Shown here piece by piece: positions 45,901 to 57,000 of a DNA stretch of 64,000 nucleotides (positions are counted from its first letter, which is position 1; the number at the start of each line of letters is the position of its first letter). Position numbers and translations under genes: made by a program. Source of the stretch: Asterochloris sp. CNOR1 (lineage: Eukaryota > Chlorophyta > Trebouxiophyceae > Trebouxiales > Trebouxiaceae); assembly GCA_963969365.1 (NCBI GenBank), contig OZ017758.1, forward strand, positions 186,001-250,000, written 5' to 3'. Below the pieces are notes generated by a model, which worked only from the letters and a program-made list of their open reading frames with translations, did not search any database and was not told the origin of the DNA.

Positions 45901-47924
45901 CTTCCTCAGCTTTGAGGCAACGGGAGACCTACACCTCTGGCCGCCTATGTTCCTCGTCTCATTTTCCCCCAGCTAGAGGACTATCCACCTGTTGCGCTCC
46001 CCCAGCTGCAGGAGGTGGAGGCAGTCCTCCATGCCCTTGACCTCGACCTCGTGAACCCCCGCCACAAAGACCCCGCTCTCCCCCTCCCGGATCTGCAGGT
46101 TCTCGTTCTCTGGGCGCAGAAGGTCCTGCAGGCACCATGGAGCCTGTGCTCAGAGCCCGCCCAGCTCTGTGGGAGGCATGGGAAAAGAACCTGAGAAACA
46201 CCCCTTTTTCGGGGGTGCGGTATCCAGCTTGCAATGCACAGCAGGCGCGGGTACCAGTGTCACAGCAAGGAGCTGCTGCTCTCTGAGAGTGACATACAGG
46301 AGGTGCAGCCTGCATCAACTGCTCCACCCTGCTGCACCCAGGGCGCCCCTGGCTGCTGACACAGACGCTAGGTCAGACCTGGTGCATCCCAGAAGGAGCC
46401 CCCTTGCCTGCCTGTTTAAGCTTACTGTAGTTCTGAACATGGCTAAAAAAGACGCTGCACTCCCCGCCCTGGGAATGTATTGCCTGTGCTATGGCTTGAA
46501 AGCTGACGATCACCTGGATGAGCTCCATGTAGATCTGGATGTAGCTCATGAACACGCTGTACTCGTTGGCGGGGTCCCCTGCGATGAAGGCAAACACCTC
46601 GGCGGCGGCGCGAGGTATCATCCCGATAGCATCAGGCTGGATGCTGGACAGGGTGTAGGTCTTGCCCGCGCCTGTCTGCCCATAGGCCATGATGGTCCCG
46701 TTGTACCCGCGCAGCACGTCCTCCACAACTGAGGACACGGCTGACTGATATACGTCAGCTTGGGTGGACTCCTCTGGCAGGATCTGCAAGGACAGGGGTT
46801 GCTGTCGTGTGAATCAAGGGGGTTTTTCCATGCAAGGCAGATGATGGTGCCAGCCGACTGATGTGCTGCGCAGACTTGTGCTGGAGGACACATGGGCCGG
46901 CCTGGACTGAGTTGTCTGGCACAACCCACAGGGCTGCTATGCTGTGCAGGTTTGTGTCACGTCTGGACGCCCTCTAGCAGTGGCACCCCAGCAGATCTCT
47001 GGGCTCCAGATGGGGCATCAGTGGTGCACATGGACCTGCAGGCCCCTGGGCCAAGGCTCCATACATTGCAGGTCTGACAGGCAGCGTGAGCAGCCAAGGT
47101 CCTGGTGGGCACCCGCCAGCTCACCTTGTCAAACTCAAATTCGCTCTGAGCAATGACTGAGGACCTGCAGCCACAGGGCCAGGTATGACTGCAGCACCGT
47201 CTGAGTCCATCTTGGGGGATGCCCTTCGCAGCAGCAAGGCATGCTCAGGGGTTGAGTGCGCCTTGAAGGGTGTTCTTCCCAGCAGCGCTGTGTGCTCAGC
47301 GCTGTGCAGGCAGGGGTATGGAACGCCCCTCAGGCAGAACAAGCGAACAGCAGGACACCCACTCGCGGTAGATGACCATCCCCCTGTAGTCAGGGTTGAT
47401 GGAGATGGCGCCCGGCGTCTCGTTACCACGGGGCGGCCGCACACGCACCACCACCTTGACCCGCTCTGCAGGCAAAGACATCCATGCATGTGCAGCATGT
47501 GATGGCTGCAACCTGGCACTTTGACACAGTAGGCAGGCATGTGCATCACGTCGCTGCAAAGTCTTGCTGTCTGGACACCAGCAGGCACCAAAGCTTATTG
47601 CCATGCAATGGAATTGCAATGGAGGCTCTTTCAGCACCCAATGTGCAGCTTCAGGCCACACACAGCACCAACTGCAAAGGCCTGGCGAGGCTCACCGCCT
47701 TGCAGCCTGTCGTCATTAGTACCCTTCTGGTCTGCTGACCAACGCCTCGGCGTCCTGTTGCCAGTGTCAGAGGAGGCAGTCCTGACGATGTCTGCCCTCC
47801 TCACATTGGGTCGCAGGGATGAGTGCCTGGGAGTTGTGCTCAGTTTGCTGCTGGGAGAGCCTCCTTCTGATGCACTGTCCTCCACTACAGGTGGCAGTGG
47901 GGATCCAGAGGCCGACCAGGCCAT
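36976..47924 (-). CDS. Kinesin with N-terminal motor, long coiled coil and IQ motif (plant ungrouped/ARK-like)
   Basis: Nineteen phase-consistent exons (47924-47696, 47465-47363, 47164-47125, 46783-46514, 46125-45989, 45680-45496, 45182-45052, 44374-44102, 44024-43986, 43721-43563, 43285-43115, 42292-42107, 41150-40980, 40447-40259, 39649-39443, 38986-38805, 38452-38340, 37891-37741, 37513-36976, TGA) give 1157 residues. The motor starts [12 protein letters not shown], with P-loop GQTGAGKT (159-166), [14 protein letters not shown], switch I NAHSSRSH (268-275), switch II DLAGSER (308-314), and [11 protein letters not shown]...[15 protein letters not shown] neck and coiled coil of Gln/Glu/Arg-rich heptads follows; nearly all of its exons are phase 0. 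An IQ motif ([13 protein letters not shown]) suggests calmodulin or light-chain binding. The tail is Ser/Pro rich. Motor details resemble the plant ungrouped class, but no armadillo repeats are seen, so the subclass is an inference. Confidence 0.95.
38987..39230 (+). repeat. About 85-bp tandem copies of a kinesin exon acceptor junction
   Basis: The junction of exon 38986-38805 (CTGGCTCAGCGC|CTGCAGGCG on the plus strand) is repeated at about 39062 and 39148 with the following intron block (GACACTGGCAGCCTCAAAGC). Three units in total, 85-90% alike by eye. Confidence 0.9.
39990..40258 (+). repeat. Copies of a kinesin exon donor junction (about 123-bp unit)
   Basis: The end of exon 40447-40259 (GGCCCCAC|CTCGGTGCTGCGG then GTGGGCCTGCTGCTGCAG on the plus strand) is copied at about 40140 nearly unchanged and at about 40015 in worn form. 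Each is followed by AAGCAGCATCCCTTGCACAT. Confidence 0.88.
40840..40979 (+). repeat. Copy of a kinesin exon donor junction
   Basis: The end of exon 41150-40980, with its donor (GGCCAGCAAGCTCAC|CTCC), is copied once at about 40842-40885 (GGCCAGAAGGCTCACCTAC, then CTGCTGCAACATGG). Confidence 0.8.
41151..41590 (+). repeat. Four or five about 88-bp copies of a kinesin exon acceptor junction
   Basis: The start of exon 41150-40980 (plus strand CTGCAGCAGCTCCTCCTGCC, AGCGCAC|CTGCAGCACAC) recurs at about 41216, 41303, 41390 and 41537. Each copy has its CTGCAGCACAC-like acceptor followed by a similar intron stretch. The whole intron is essentially this array. Confidence 0.9.
42293..42500 (+). repeat. 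About 88-bp copies of a kinesin exon acceptor junction
   Basis: The start of exon 42292-42107 (TGCTGCTCCAGGCGCTC|CTG then CACAGGCAGG on the plus strand) is copied at about 42365 and 42450. The splice junction and some 20 bp of exon are almost identical. Confidence 0.92.
42920..43114 (+). repeat. About 90-bp copies of a kinesin exon donor junction
   Basis: The end of exon 43285-43115 (CTGCAGGTCGTGCTCCTGC, TGCAGCTTGCGCAGCGCC) is copied at about 43033 (almost unchanged) and 42942 (worn), each followed by a GTCCCTCAG-type intron block. A worn copy of the same exon's start also lies at about 43310-43390. Confidence 0.9.
45228..45290 (+). repeat. Copy of part of a kinesin motor exon in the flanking intron
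   Basis: GTTCATGCACATCCCCTGCG followed by CTCTCACAG mirrors the interior of exon 45182-45052 (TGATGCACATCCCCAGCG, then CTGTCAGCGAC), which encodes the [10 protein letters not shown] region. Confidence 0.65.
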
Positions 47925-48189
47925 AAGGACTCCCTTATTCTGTCAGCACCTGGAAGCTGCCCTTGATGCTTGACCAGAGATGCCTGTGCAACGCCTCGCC
48001 GGCTGCGAACTCAATGATCTCAGTCTGTCAGTGCCCTGCACCAAGACCGAAGGCTCCCTGACAAAGGCCACTCGCCATGGGCCACCGCCAATGGCGGTGG
48101 CATAAGATCGCTTGTCTGCCACGTTGGCATCCAGGCATGCTCTGATGCCCTTGCAGGTTGATCTGTCCCGCGGCTACAACACTGGTGGC
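47925..48189. promoter_or_regulatory. Divergent promoter region of kinesin and purple acid phosphatase
   Basis: The two start codons are 265 bp apart. The region contains a GGCCACCGCCAATGGCGGTGGC palindrome-like block around 48081-48102 but no clear TATA element. Confidence 0.45.
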
Positions 48190-51100
48190 ATGCTCAGGGC
48201 AATTCAGGCAGCAGTCCTGCTGTTGGCATGTGCTCATGCAGCATCAATTTCCAATCTCAACCCTCTAGAGAAGTCCAGCAATGAGCTGCACAACCCTCTG
48301 GAGCTTTACAATGACGCTGCCATGCAGCATAATCTGCAGGCAGGCATCAAGCTCCAGGTGAACATCACCACCTTGCAGCGCAGTGGGGAATGGGTGGAGA
48401 TCTCATGGAGCGGCGTCAAGCATCCTGATGCCCAGGACTTCATTGCCGTGTTTGTGCCAGCTGATGCCGTGCTTCCCGGTAAGACCAGCATCGAGCTGTT
48501 ATGGTCCTTGCACAGCATGCTCTTGGGCGGCCTGCAGGTTGAGCTGTAAAGTGCATGCATCAACATTGAATTCACATTTACCTCAGACAGCAGGACGGCA
48601 GAGAGAGGCGGATTAGTGGCAAGCCGTTGTCACGCCCCTGCAGGCACAGTCCCTGTCAAGTTCCAGTGGCTCTGGCTGAGCAGCACACATGTCACTGAAG
48701 GCTCTGGCACACTCAGGCAAGCTCCTCACTGGGAAGTGCTTGCATCGTGCAGCCCATGCTGCACGTTGCAGTACCCTGCGCTCGCCCTTCATGGCTGGCT
48801 CATCCAAGACCTGAAGGGCGACAGCAGGTACAGCGACAGAGGATTCTGCCTGTCTGCCACATTGCAGCGCATGTTGAATGCCCTTCAGGTCTGGCTCACC
48901 TAGAGGCCTGATGGCAACATCAGGGTGCTGCTTATGACTCACTCTGGGCACCCTCCTGCATAGTATTGACAGACAGAGATAGCTAGTGCAGGAGCTAATG
49001 AGCAGATGGCAGGATATGCAAACGTGTGTAGCTTGGGTTAGCAGGGATTCACAGAGCCATGTGCCCTGTCCTGCAGGTTGCAGCTGCTGAATTGGCGTCA
49101 GGACATGCGTGTCGTGCTCATGCGAGGGGGGCTGGGCGCCCCAAGCCTGGCGGCTGCTGGGCCGGTCATCCACCTGGCCTATCCCAGCGAGCCTTTGCAC
49201 GGGCACCTGGCCCTCACAGGGAAACCCAGGTAGGGGCCCATCAAAGGCATGGCAGCTCAAGGGCAGCCTTGCTTAGGAACCCGGCCCCAGAGGAAACATT
49301 AGGTAGAGGGGCACACACCGAAATCATGGACACATGTGGGCCCAGAAGCCTAGCCCTCAAGGAGGCTTCAACTTGAGGGGCTTAATTTTAACATCATGAT
49401 GGCTTATGGGCCGCCTTGCTCGGGATGCAGCGTCTCACAGGGAATGCCAGGCAGAGGCGCCCATGTCAAAGTCATGACAGCCCTGCTTGAGAACCTGGGC
49501 CCTGCAGGAAAATTCACTTGCAATTATGCACATACATGACAGCAATCAGTCAGGCACCTACAAGCCCACATCCTCTGACTGGCAATCCCATGGATGATGA
49601 GACGCATCTGCAGTCAGGAGGCAGCGCATAAAACCGTATGCAGGCGCATGCTGGCCCTGAAGAGGCACACGGCGTCCCATGGACACCCAGGGGCTGCCAT
49701 GCAATTCAACACCACCTGTACTGGAACAGACCCAATGTTGTGCAGAACGCAGATCCTCCCAGCTACCTGATCTGCCGCCTGCCAGCACAAGTCTTTTGTG
49801 TTGTGCCTGCAGCCACCCAGTCAGTGCATTGGGGGCTGTCTGGAGTTTGTGCTGACACCCCCCCAATTCATGTGTTTGCAGTTGTATTCATATTTGCGAT
49901 TGGATCACCAGCAAATTTCGCAGGCACCAGCTCCCTGCAGCTGCTGCCTCACTCAACTGCCTGGTGACACAGTTTCTGCTGCCCTGCAGCAAGCTGCTGA
50001 CTCACTTCTTGCAAGCTGCTTTGCTGCAACATGCTTTGACAGGGGCAACCTGCCCCTGCTGCCCTGCAGCAAGATGGTTTCAAGTATGGCTGGTTGTAAT
50101 GAAAGTAAGGTCTCTCACGCACCAGCTCGCACCAGCTGCTTGCCTGCTTTTGTGGACACAGCCGCCCTCTGCCTCGCTGCAGCGAGATGATGATCCAGTG
50201 GACCACGCGGCACAGCGACAACCCCACAGTCCGGTGGGGCCCCGCCAGCGGGAACTATACACACAGCGCCCCTGCAGCTACCCACACCTACCGGCGTGAT
50301 GAGATGAGAGGCGCGCCAGCCAACAGCACCGGCTGGCTGGACCCTGGCGCACTGCACAGAGCAGTCATGACGGGGCTGAAATCAGGCGCCACCGTGTTCT
50401 ATACCTTTGGGGACGAGGTGGGCTGTTATCAGCGTGCCCTTCTTTCTACACGGTGCATGGCTGCAGATACATAGAAACTCTGCCGCAATGCAGGCTGTGG
50501 GGCTCTACTGAACCCTCAAGGACTGAAGCTGTGTTACCCCTAGACAGTTCCGTCAACATGGGCAGCATGGGTGGTCCAGTCTGCGCCCTTAAGAGGACTT
50601 GTGTGCGTTTCAGCTGGTGCAGTTTGCCTTACATGATGCCTTGGACTGAGACATGCATGGTGAGCTCCACTATGGGCTCTTTTGTGGTGCGGAGTCTGCA
50701 CACTGGCTGTGGCCAGCTTCGTTGCGTTCCTTGTCTTGCGGTGGGCCAGGTCAAGGCTGTGCAGCCTCCCGTCTGGCACTGCACAAAGCTGTAATAGGCG
50801 GCGGCGAGGCTGCCTGCCCTGGCCTGCTGTCCCTCCTGGACAGGCAATGCATACCTGGCCTTCTGAATCTGCAGCTAGGGTTCAACAGGCTGCTGTGTAA
50901 GCCCCCTTCAGTTGCTCTTGATCAGACAGCAATATCCTTGAGGTCAGGAGGAGTGAAAGAGCCGGGCTGGAGCATGCAGAATCTTCCTGACCACCCCTTA
51001 ATCGCGATCTTAGTTGTGGATGTTCGCAAGTCATGCGCCCTTTGCTCACGCACCTTAGCACCTGCATGCCATCTGCAGTGCCATGCGTTTCAGGCAAAGG

Positions 51101-54021
51101 TGACCATAGGGGGCCCTGCGCTCGAATTGCCGTTTCTAGCGGGATGGCATCTTCTCGCACAACACAGGAGTCAACAATGCAAAGCTTGTCATGCAGGACC
51201 TGGGCTGGAGCGACGAGCACAGCTTCCAGGCAGCCCCGGCTGTGGGTCCTGACACCACTGTGCGGCTGCTGGCCATTGCCGACATGGGACAGGCCCAGGA
51301 AGACCACTCCAACCAGGTGGGCCAGCACCTGGCAGCTGTGCTGCTTCTGCGTGGCATCTGGCGGCTGACACTGACAGCACTCTGCAGCTATGCTGTTGTG
51401 TTGCTGCAGTGAGAGTGTTTCAGGCCCACACCTGGGGATGCTACTGCTGCACTGCGCTTAGGGAGTCATGGGCCTTAGTTAGGTGGCGAGCAGAGGCGAC
51501 AAGGCCCGCCAACCACATTTGCTGTTCCTGCCTGAGCTGGCTCTATGCGCAGCAGCCAGTGGCTGCTGCAGCCCTTGGGAAGCGATCTCGTCTTCTGGCA
51601 TCAGCTGCTGCTGCTATGGCCCCTGGCAAGCAGGCTGAGGACCCTGTCAGCCCAGGCATCGGATTGTGGTGCCTGCGCTGGCTGCATGCACAGGGCTGCC
51701 CATGGCCCCTGGCAAGCAGGCTGAGGACCCTGTCAGCCCAGGCATGAGCTTCTGGTGCCTCGGGCACTTAGCTGCTACTCAGGCCAGGTCGTGGCAGCCT
51801 ACCAGCCACCCGCCCTAGGGCGCTGAGAAGGGACTGCCCTGCAAGTCCAAGCTGGCTGTGAGGCTTGTGATGCTGCTGCCAACCCCCAAACATGTGCCTG
51901 CAGGTGGAGGAGTTCTGCCAGGCCAGCCTGAACACGACCGCCCTCATGAAAGAAGAGACTGGCATGCAGCTGCTGCTTCACGCTGGCGACCTCAGCTATG
52001 CCAGGTGCGGCTGGCTGTCGTGTGACTGCATGAGCAGGTGATAATGCTGCGCTTCGCAGTGGGGCATGATTCAGGCATCAAGTGCCGCCTGCTCTTGGAC
52101 AGTCCACTCCGCTGCATGACAGAAGGACAGTGAGCGCTTGCTCACTCGCATGTGCCCAGTTATGTGTAATGAGTGCTGCTCATGCGTGGGCTCATTTTCG
52201 TCCCCGCTGTCCCTGCAGGGGTTTCTCCAGCCAGTGGGACACGTTCATGCACCAGATCACACCCTTTGCCACCAAGATGCCATACCAGGTGCTGCTGGGC
52301 AACCATGAGGCCAATGGCTGGGGCTTTGGCAAGTTTGCGCGGCCTCAGCAAGTTGACTCAGGTTGGTGAGTCCGACCCAGCCTCAAGAAGATGGCCTTTG
52401 CTCCCTGCTTCTGCATCAAGCTGCTGTGTACCATGCAAGGGTGAGGGCAGGTTTGTCTGATGCACAGCAACCTGGCGCGCCCTGTCACAAGGCACAGACA
52501 GCTGTGCCCCTGTGGAAGGGCACCCACGAGCTGTGCTGTGCAGTGCAGTTGCCTGTCAACCTCACTGGCTGTGTCCTGCTGTGTTGGGTCAGAGACAGTG
52601 ACTGCCCCCTCCTAGCCCCTGTAGTGGCAGCCATTTGCGGTGCTGTGCAGTGCACTTGCCCTTCAACCTCACTGGCTGTCTCCTGCTGTGTCAGGCCTGA
52701 GAAAAGGGCTGCACCCTCCCTGTCTCCTCACTGGCTGGGCCCTGCCCTGCAGGGGGCGAGTGTGCCTTGCCCACCGCCCGCCGCTTCTGGGCTCCCACAA
52801 CAGAAGAAGCTGACTACTGGTACAGCTATGACTTTGGCCCCATCCACTTCCTCATGTACAGCACAGAGCACGAGTTCCAGAAAGGTAGGTGCAGATCACG
52901 ATCAAGCTACATCACGGCTTGGAATGGGTCCTGAGGCAGTGCCGCAATTGAAGGGACAGGCGGCAGCTGACAGTATTAGTGTCCCTGCAGGGTCAAAGCA
53001 GCATGCCTTTGTCACCGCAGACCTGGAGAGTGTGGACCGCAAGAAGACGCCCTGGTGGGGGTTTTTGCTGTCAGCAGACAGCATGGGCACTGCAGTTGCC
53101 AACTGCATGACGACAGTCATGGCAGGTTCTGTCCTTGTGCAGGCTGATCGTGGCAGGCCACAGGCCCTTCCTGATTGATTCGACAAATGAGATGCTGCCT
53201 GACGGCGACCAGCCTGTTGCCACCCAGCTCAGGGAGGCCTTTGAGGACTTGTTCCTCAAGCAAAGGGTGAGCAGTGTGCCTGTGCTGCATACCTGCAGCC
53301 AGCCCACGCAGCTCTGCAGCCATGGCAGATTCCAATCGAAGACACCAGACTCTGTACAGTTGCCACATGTTTTGCAGAGCTACAGCTTCGTTTCAACATC
53401 TACAGCTGCTGGCCCATTGACCAATGTTGCGATGCTGCTAGCTTGCAGCTCAAATGCTTTGTAGACTGTTGAGCCCACCTTTGAGGAGCTGCTGCTTGCA
53501 GCTGCAGATGATCTGTTCATGTGCAGCTGGCTCCTGATCATCTCTGGCCACTGCAAGCTATTGTGGCTCAAACTGTCACCATCTGGCACGCAATGACAGG
53601 AGTCGTGCTGCTGCAGGTGGACCTGACCCTGCATGGCCACCATCACTCCTATCAGCGCTCTTGCCCCTTCTACAAAGGGCAGTGCCAGCCAGACAACGAA
53701 GATGGCTCTGCATCTGCTCCAGTCCACGTTGTCATTGGGCATGCTGGTGCCGGGCTGTGCTTCAACACTGAGCCAGAGAAGCCTGCTCACTTTGAGGTGG
53801 TTGACGTGGACTGGGGTTACAGCCGCATCGAGGCAAATGGAACACATCTGCACATGGAGGTTGTACGGGACGCAAATGCAGAGATCATGGACTCATTTGT
53901 GTTGATCAAGCCGGGGGCAGAAGCTCCACAGGTGCCAGGTCCTCTAAGTTATCTTTTCAAAGCCATTGGCATGATGAGATGGCCTTTGGAGCCCATGCTG
54001 TTCAAGCTCAAAGGCTCCTGA
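48190..54021 (+). CDS. Secreted purple acid phosphatase (plant high-molecular-weight type)
   Basis: Purple acid phosphatases are binuclear metallo-phosphoesterases that release phosphate outside the cell or in vacuoles. Eleven exons (48190-48478, 48644-48716, 49077-49229, 50183-50417, 51197-51316, 51904-52004, 52219-52361, 52753-52884, 52991-53054, 53143-53266, 53617-54021, TGA) give 612 residues. A signal peptide (AIQAAVLLLACAHA) is followed by the plant N-terminal fibronectin-like domain and the typical APANSTGWLDPGALHRAVMTGL. Metal-ligand blocks are in order: ADMG (D279; most homologues have GDxG), GDLSYA (318-323), GNHE (351-354), VAGHR (H443) and GHHHSY (485-490). The C-terminus matches the PAP27/PAP24 group. 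Intron 2 uses a GC donor (CAG|gcaagc). It converges on DNAAF4 with 60 bp between stops. Confidence 0.96.
49930..50182 (+). repeat. Degenerate copies of a purple acid phosphatase exon acceptor junction
   Basis: The real junction CTCGCTGCAG|CGAGATGATG is preceded by TGCCCTGCAGCAAGATGGTT at about 50063 and TGCCCTGCAGCAAGCTGCTG at about 49981. These are worn copies of the acceptor and the first bases of exon 50183-50417. Confidence 0.55.
51616..51745 (+). repeat. Exact 44-bp direct repeat in purple acid phosphatase intron
   Basis: Positions 51616-51659 and 51702-51745 are identical over 44 bp (starting ATGGCCCCTGGCAAGCAGG), at 86-bp spacing. The identity points to a recent duplication. Confidence 0.92.
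52529..52745 (+). repeat. Tandem repeat in purple acid phosphatase intron 7
   Basis: A unit of about 110 bp with GTGCTGTGCAGTGCAGTTGC and AACCTCACTGGCTGTGTCCT occurs twice, plus a partial copy (CCTCACTGGCTGGGCC) next to the acceptor of exon 52753-52884. Confidence 0.85.
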
Positions 54022-54081
54022 AGTGTTTCATCCAAACTGTCTGCTGCAGCTGTGATCTTTTGTTCAGACCTATTGCTTGCC

Positions 54082-57000
54082 TCATTGGCCCAACGATACT
54101 GTTCCTGCATTTGATGTCGATTCTTTCAAATGCTGCATCATTGCTAGATCTGCCTGCAATGCCTTGGTCTTCTCTTCATCTGCAAGAACCTTTGAGATGG
54201 CCACAGCCAGCTCGATTGCATCACAAGCCTCTGTGTACCTGCAATCATCAGCATGGTAGTGTGTGAGACAGGAGAAAGGGTCATCAGTTCAGCAAGGGTG
54301 AAGGGTAGCACAGCACACCCAGTGTGAGGCACACCTTCTGAGCTGACCAAAAGCGACGCCCTGCCTCATCAGGAGGCGCACAGCACTGGTGCAGTTCTGC
54401 ATGGCCTGCCCCATCCTGCTGACGCCGCGACTGCAGCCGCCTTCGGGGCCCTCCCCCTGGACAGCGTCTGTGGCAGCTGCCTGGGACGCCTGTTCTGTGC
54501 TGTGCAGCAGCAGCTCCTGCTGTTGCTGCACCCAAGAAGAGAGCTTGTGGCAGCTATCGCCCATCAACTGCTGAGCTGCCGCCTCACAGTCTGCCACTGC
54601 TGCAGCTGGCTGATTCTGCTCCAGGCGACAGGCTGCTCTGTTAGACAGCGCTGCAGCCAGCTCCCGGGGCTCCTGAGTGTGCTGCAGCAGCACGGTGTAG
54701 GCCTCGGCTGCCCCCTCAAAATCCTGCAAGAGGCACTTGGTGCATTATTAGCATTGCGGGATGGATGTGCCATCCAGGCAGGCAGAGATTCTAAGCTTGA
54801 TCCAACCTGGGCCTGCACATGACGACTCATGACAGTGTCCTGCCTCACAAGCTGGTCCTTATGAGCTGTGTGGTGTGCACAGAGGGCAATAGGTGAGGCT
54901 GGCTGGGCAACCCCTGTTGGCAGGCAGCACTGGATATGGTCTTTTGGCATGTGCGCATGACAGCTACACAGAAGAGGCAACATTGCCCTGGAGAGCTTCT
55001 GCACTGCGTTTCTTGAAAGAGGGCTCTTGCACTGAGCAATGGATGATGTCATCCCTCTGCAGCTGCGAGAGATCGGCAGCAGCGCTTCTGTCAAGCAGCA
55101 GCTGAGTCTGGGCGCCTGTCAAATCTTGAAGATTGCCAGGCAGGGAGACTGCGTGCCTTCAGCTTGAAGCGCCGCTGCCCCGCCTGGCGCAGAGTGGCAG
55201 CGTCCAGTGGCCTCATGCACTGCTGCACCTCCTCCAAGTCGGCCGCCAGCTGGGAGTTGCCAGGGTCCCACCGCAGGGCCTGCAGAAGGGCAGGACCGAG
55301 CTGGTGGTGCAGCAGACAAGTGCTGCCTTGCGAGGGTAGCTGCAGCGTATTTCCAAAGCCGCCTACATCAGGTGTCTGTAATTTTGCATCCCCAGCGCAT
55401 GAGACACCTGATTCAGGCGGCTTGTGTGATGGCTGTGCTGTACCCTGCTGGTGCCCACGGGGTGCAGCTGCAGCTCTATGAGGGCTGAAGCATGCCTGAA
55501 GCTGCAGCACCTGATTGTAAGGTTGTGCAGGCGCCGAGCTTCAGCACTTCACTGGTGGCTGCAAGCGTCCTGGATCTCTCTCACTTGCAGGGCCCAAAGA
55601 CACAGGACGTCGCCTCACCTCCCGGTAGTCTGCTGCTGTCCGAGAGTAGAGCTGCAGTTCCATGAAGGCTGAGGCGCGCCTGACTAGCAGCCTGACTAAG
55701 CTCCTGCCAGTGGCCTCACAGGCCTCCATTGGCTTGCTGGGGTCTCGTATCTGCTCCAGAGCACTGGTACAATCCTCCACGCACCCCCTGCAATGTGGAC
55801 ATCCAATGAACGGGCACCAGGAGGCAGGTAAGGCCATAGTCGGATTTGGGCTTTGAGTCGCAGCTTGGGCGGCGGCAAGGCCCTGTGCAGGGGCCTGCAG
55901 CTGCCCTTGACAGTCACACAACTTCAAGGCTCAGGCCCTGTCCTTGCAGCACTTGCAGGCGGCTGAAACCATGACATAGTGCAGGAGAGGTACTGCAGCT
56001 GCCTTGACAACCATGCAACGCTGCATGAGCTCTACCCTTGCAAACACACTGGTACTGGGGCTATGACGGGGTGCAAGGTGAGGCCTGCAGCTGCCTGGAC
56101 AATGGAGCTACTCTGCCTGAGCTCCCTCCCCCCCCCTCCCCCAAACCCACAACAATTGCAGACTGCTGAGAGCTTGATGGCCCTCCACAACCTGTTTCAG
56201 CAGTGTACGCACCTGTATTGCTTCAGCTTGAGCTTGCAGATGGCCCTGTTCCCCAGGACTGGGGTCAGGGACCCGTCCAAGTCCAGGGCCCTGTCATAGG
56301 CATTAACCGCTCCCTCAAAGTTGCCCTGCCGGAGCAGGGTGTCCCCCTGCTCCTTCATGGCCTGGGCAGAGTTCTCCTTAAGCTCTGCCGCCTCCCGCTC
56401 AAACTTGCCCTGGCAGGGCAGGGAGCATAGCATGCACACACACTGTGAGGCTTGGGACCAGGTGCTCATGGGTCCAGCAGCAATGCGGCCCGCAGCTCCA
56501 TTGCAGCCGCACATCAAGTGCCTCGAGGTAGCTGCTGGGGTGCATAAGATATCATGCTCACAAGGGCTCAGCACAATGTAGTCGCCTTGGGCCAGCAGCT
56601 GCAGCGCTTCCACGGCCTGGCTGCTGCGACTGTGCCTCATGAAGGCAGCAAGGGATGCGGGACACCAGCTGACGTGCAGTCAGGGTATTTCAGCTGCTGA
56701 TGTGGTGGCAGTCAAACACGTTGACACATTTTCACCTCCTTGCGGGGCAGGGCACAGCCTTTGGGTCAAATCCCAGACAGCAGGGCAAGTGTTTTGTTCC
56801 TACCACACAACCAGCAGACACCCAAGCTTTCCGTAGCCAGCCACAGGATGCCATTGAGGTGGCATTGCAGACTGACGATGGCTGTGCATTGAGCTCTGTG
56901 CTCTCACAGCAGCAGCCCAAGGACTTGAGCTGCTGTTGAAGGCAGCTCACCAGTTGCAGCACACTAACGACCTCCCTCCTTATGATCCCTGGTCCATGAG

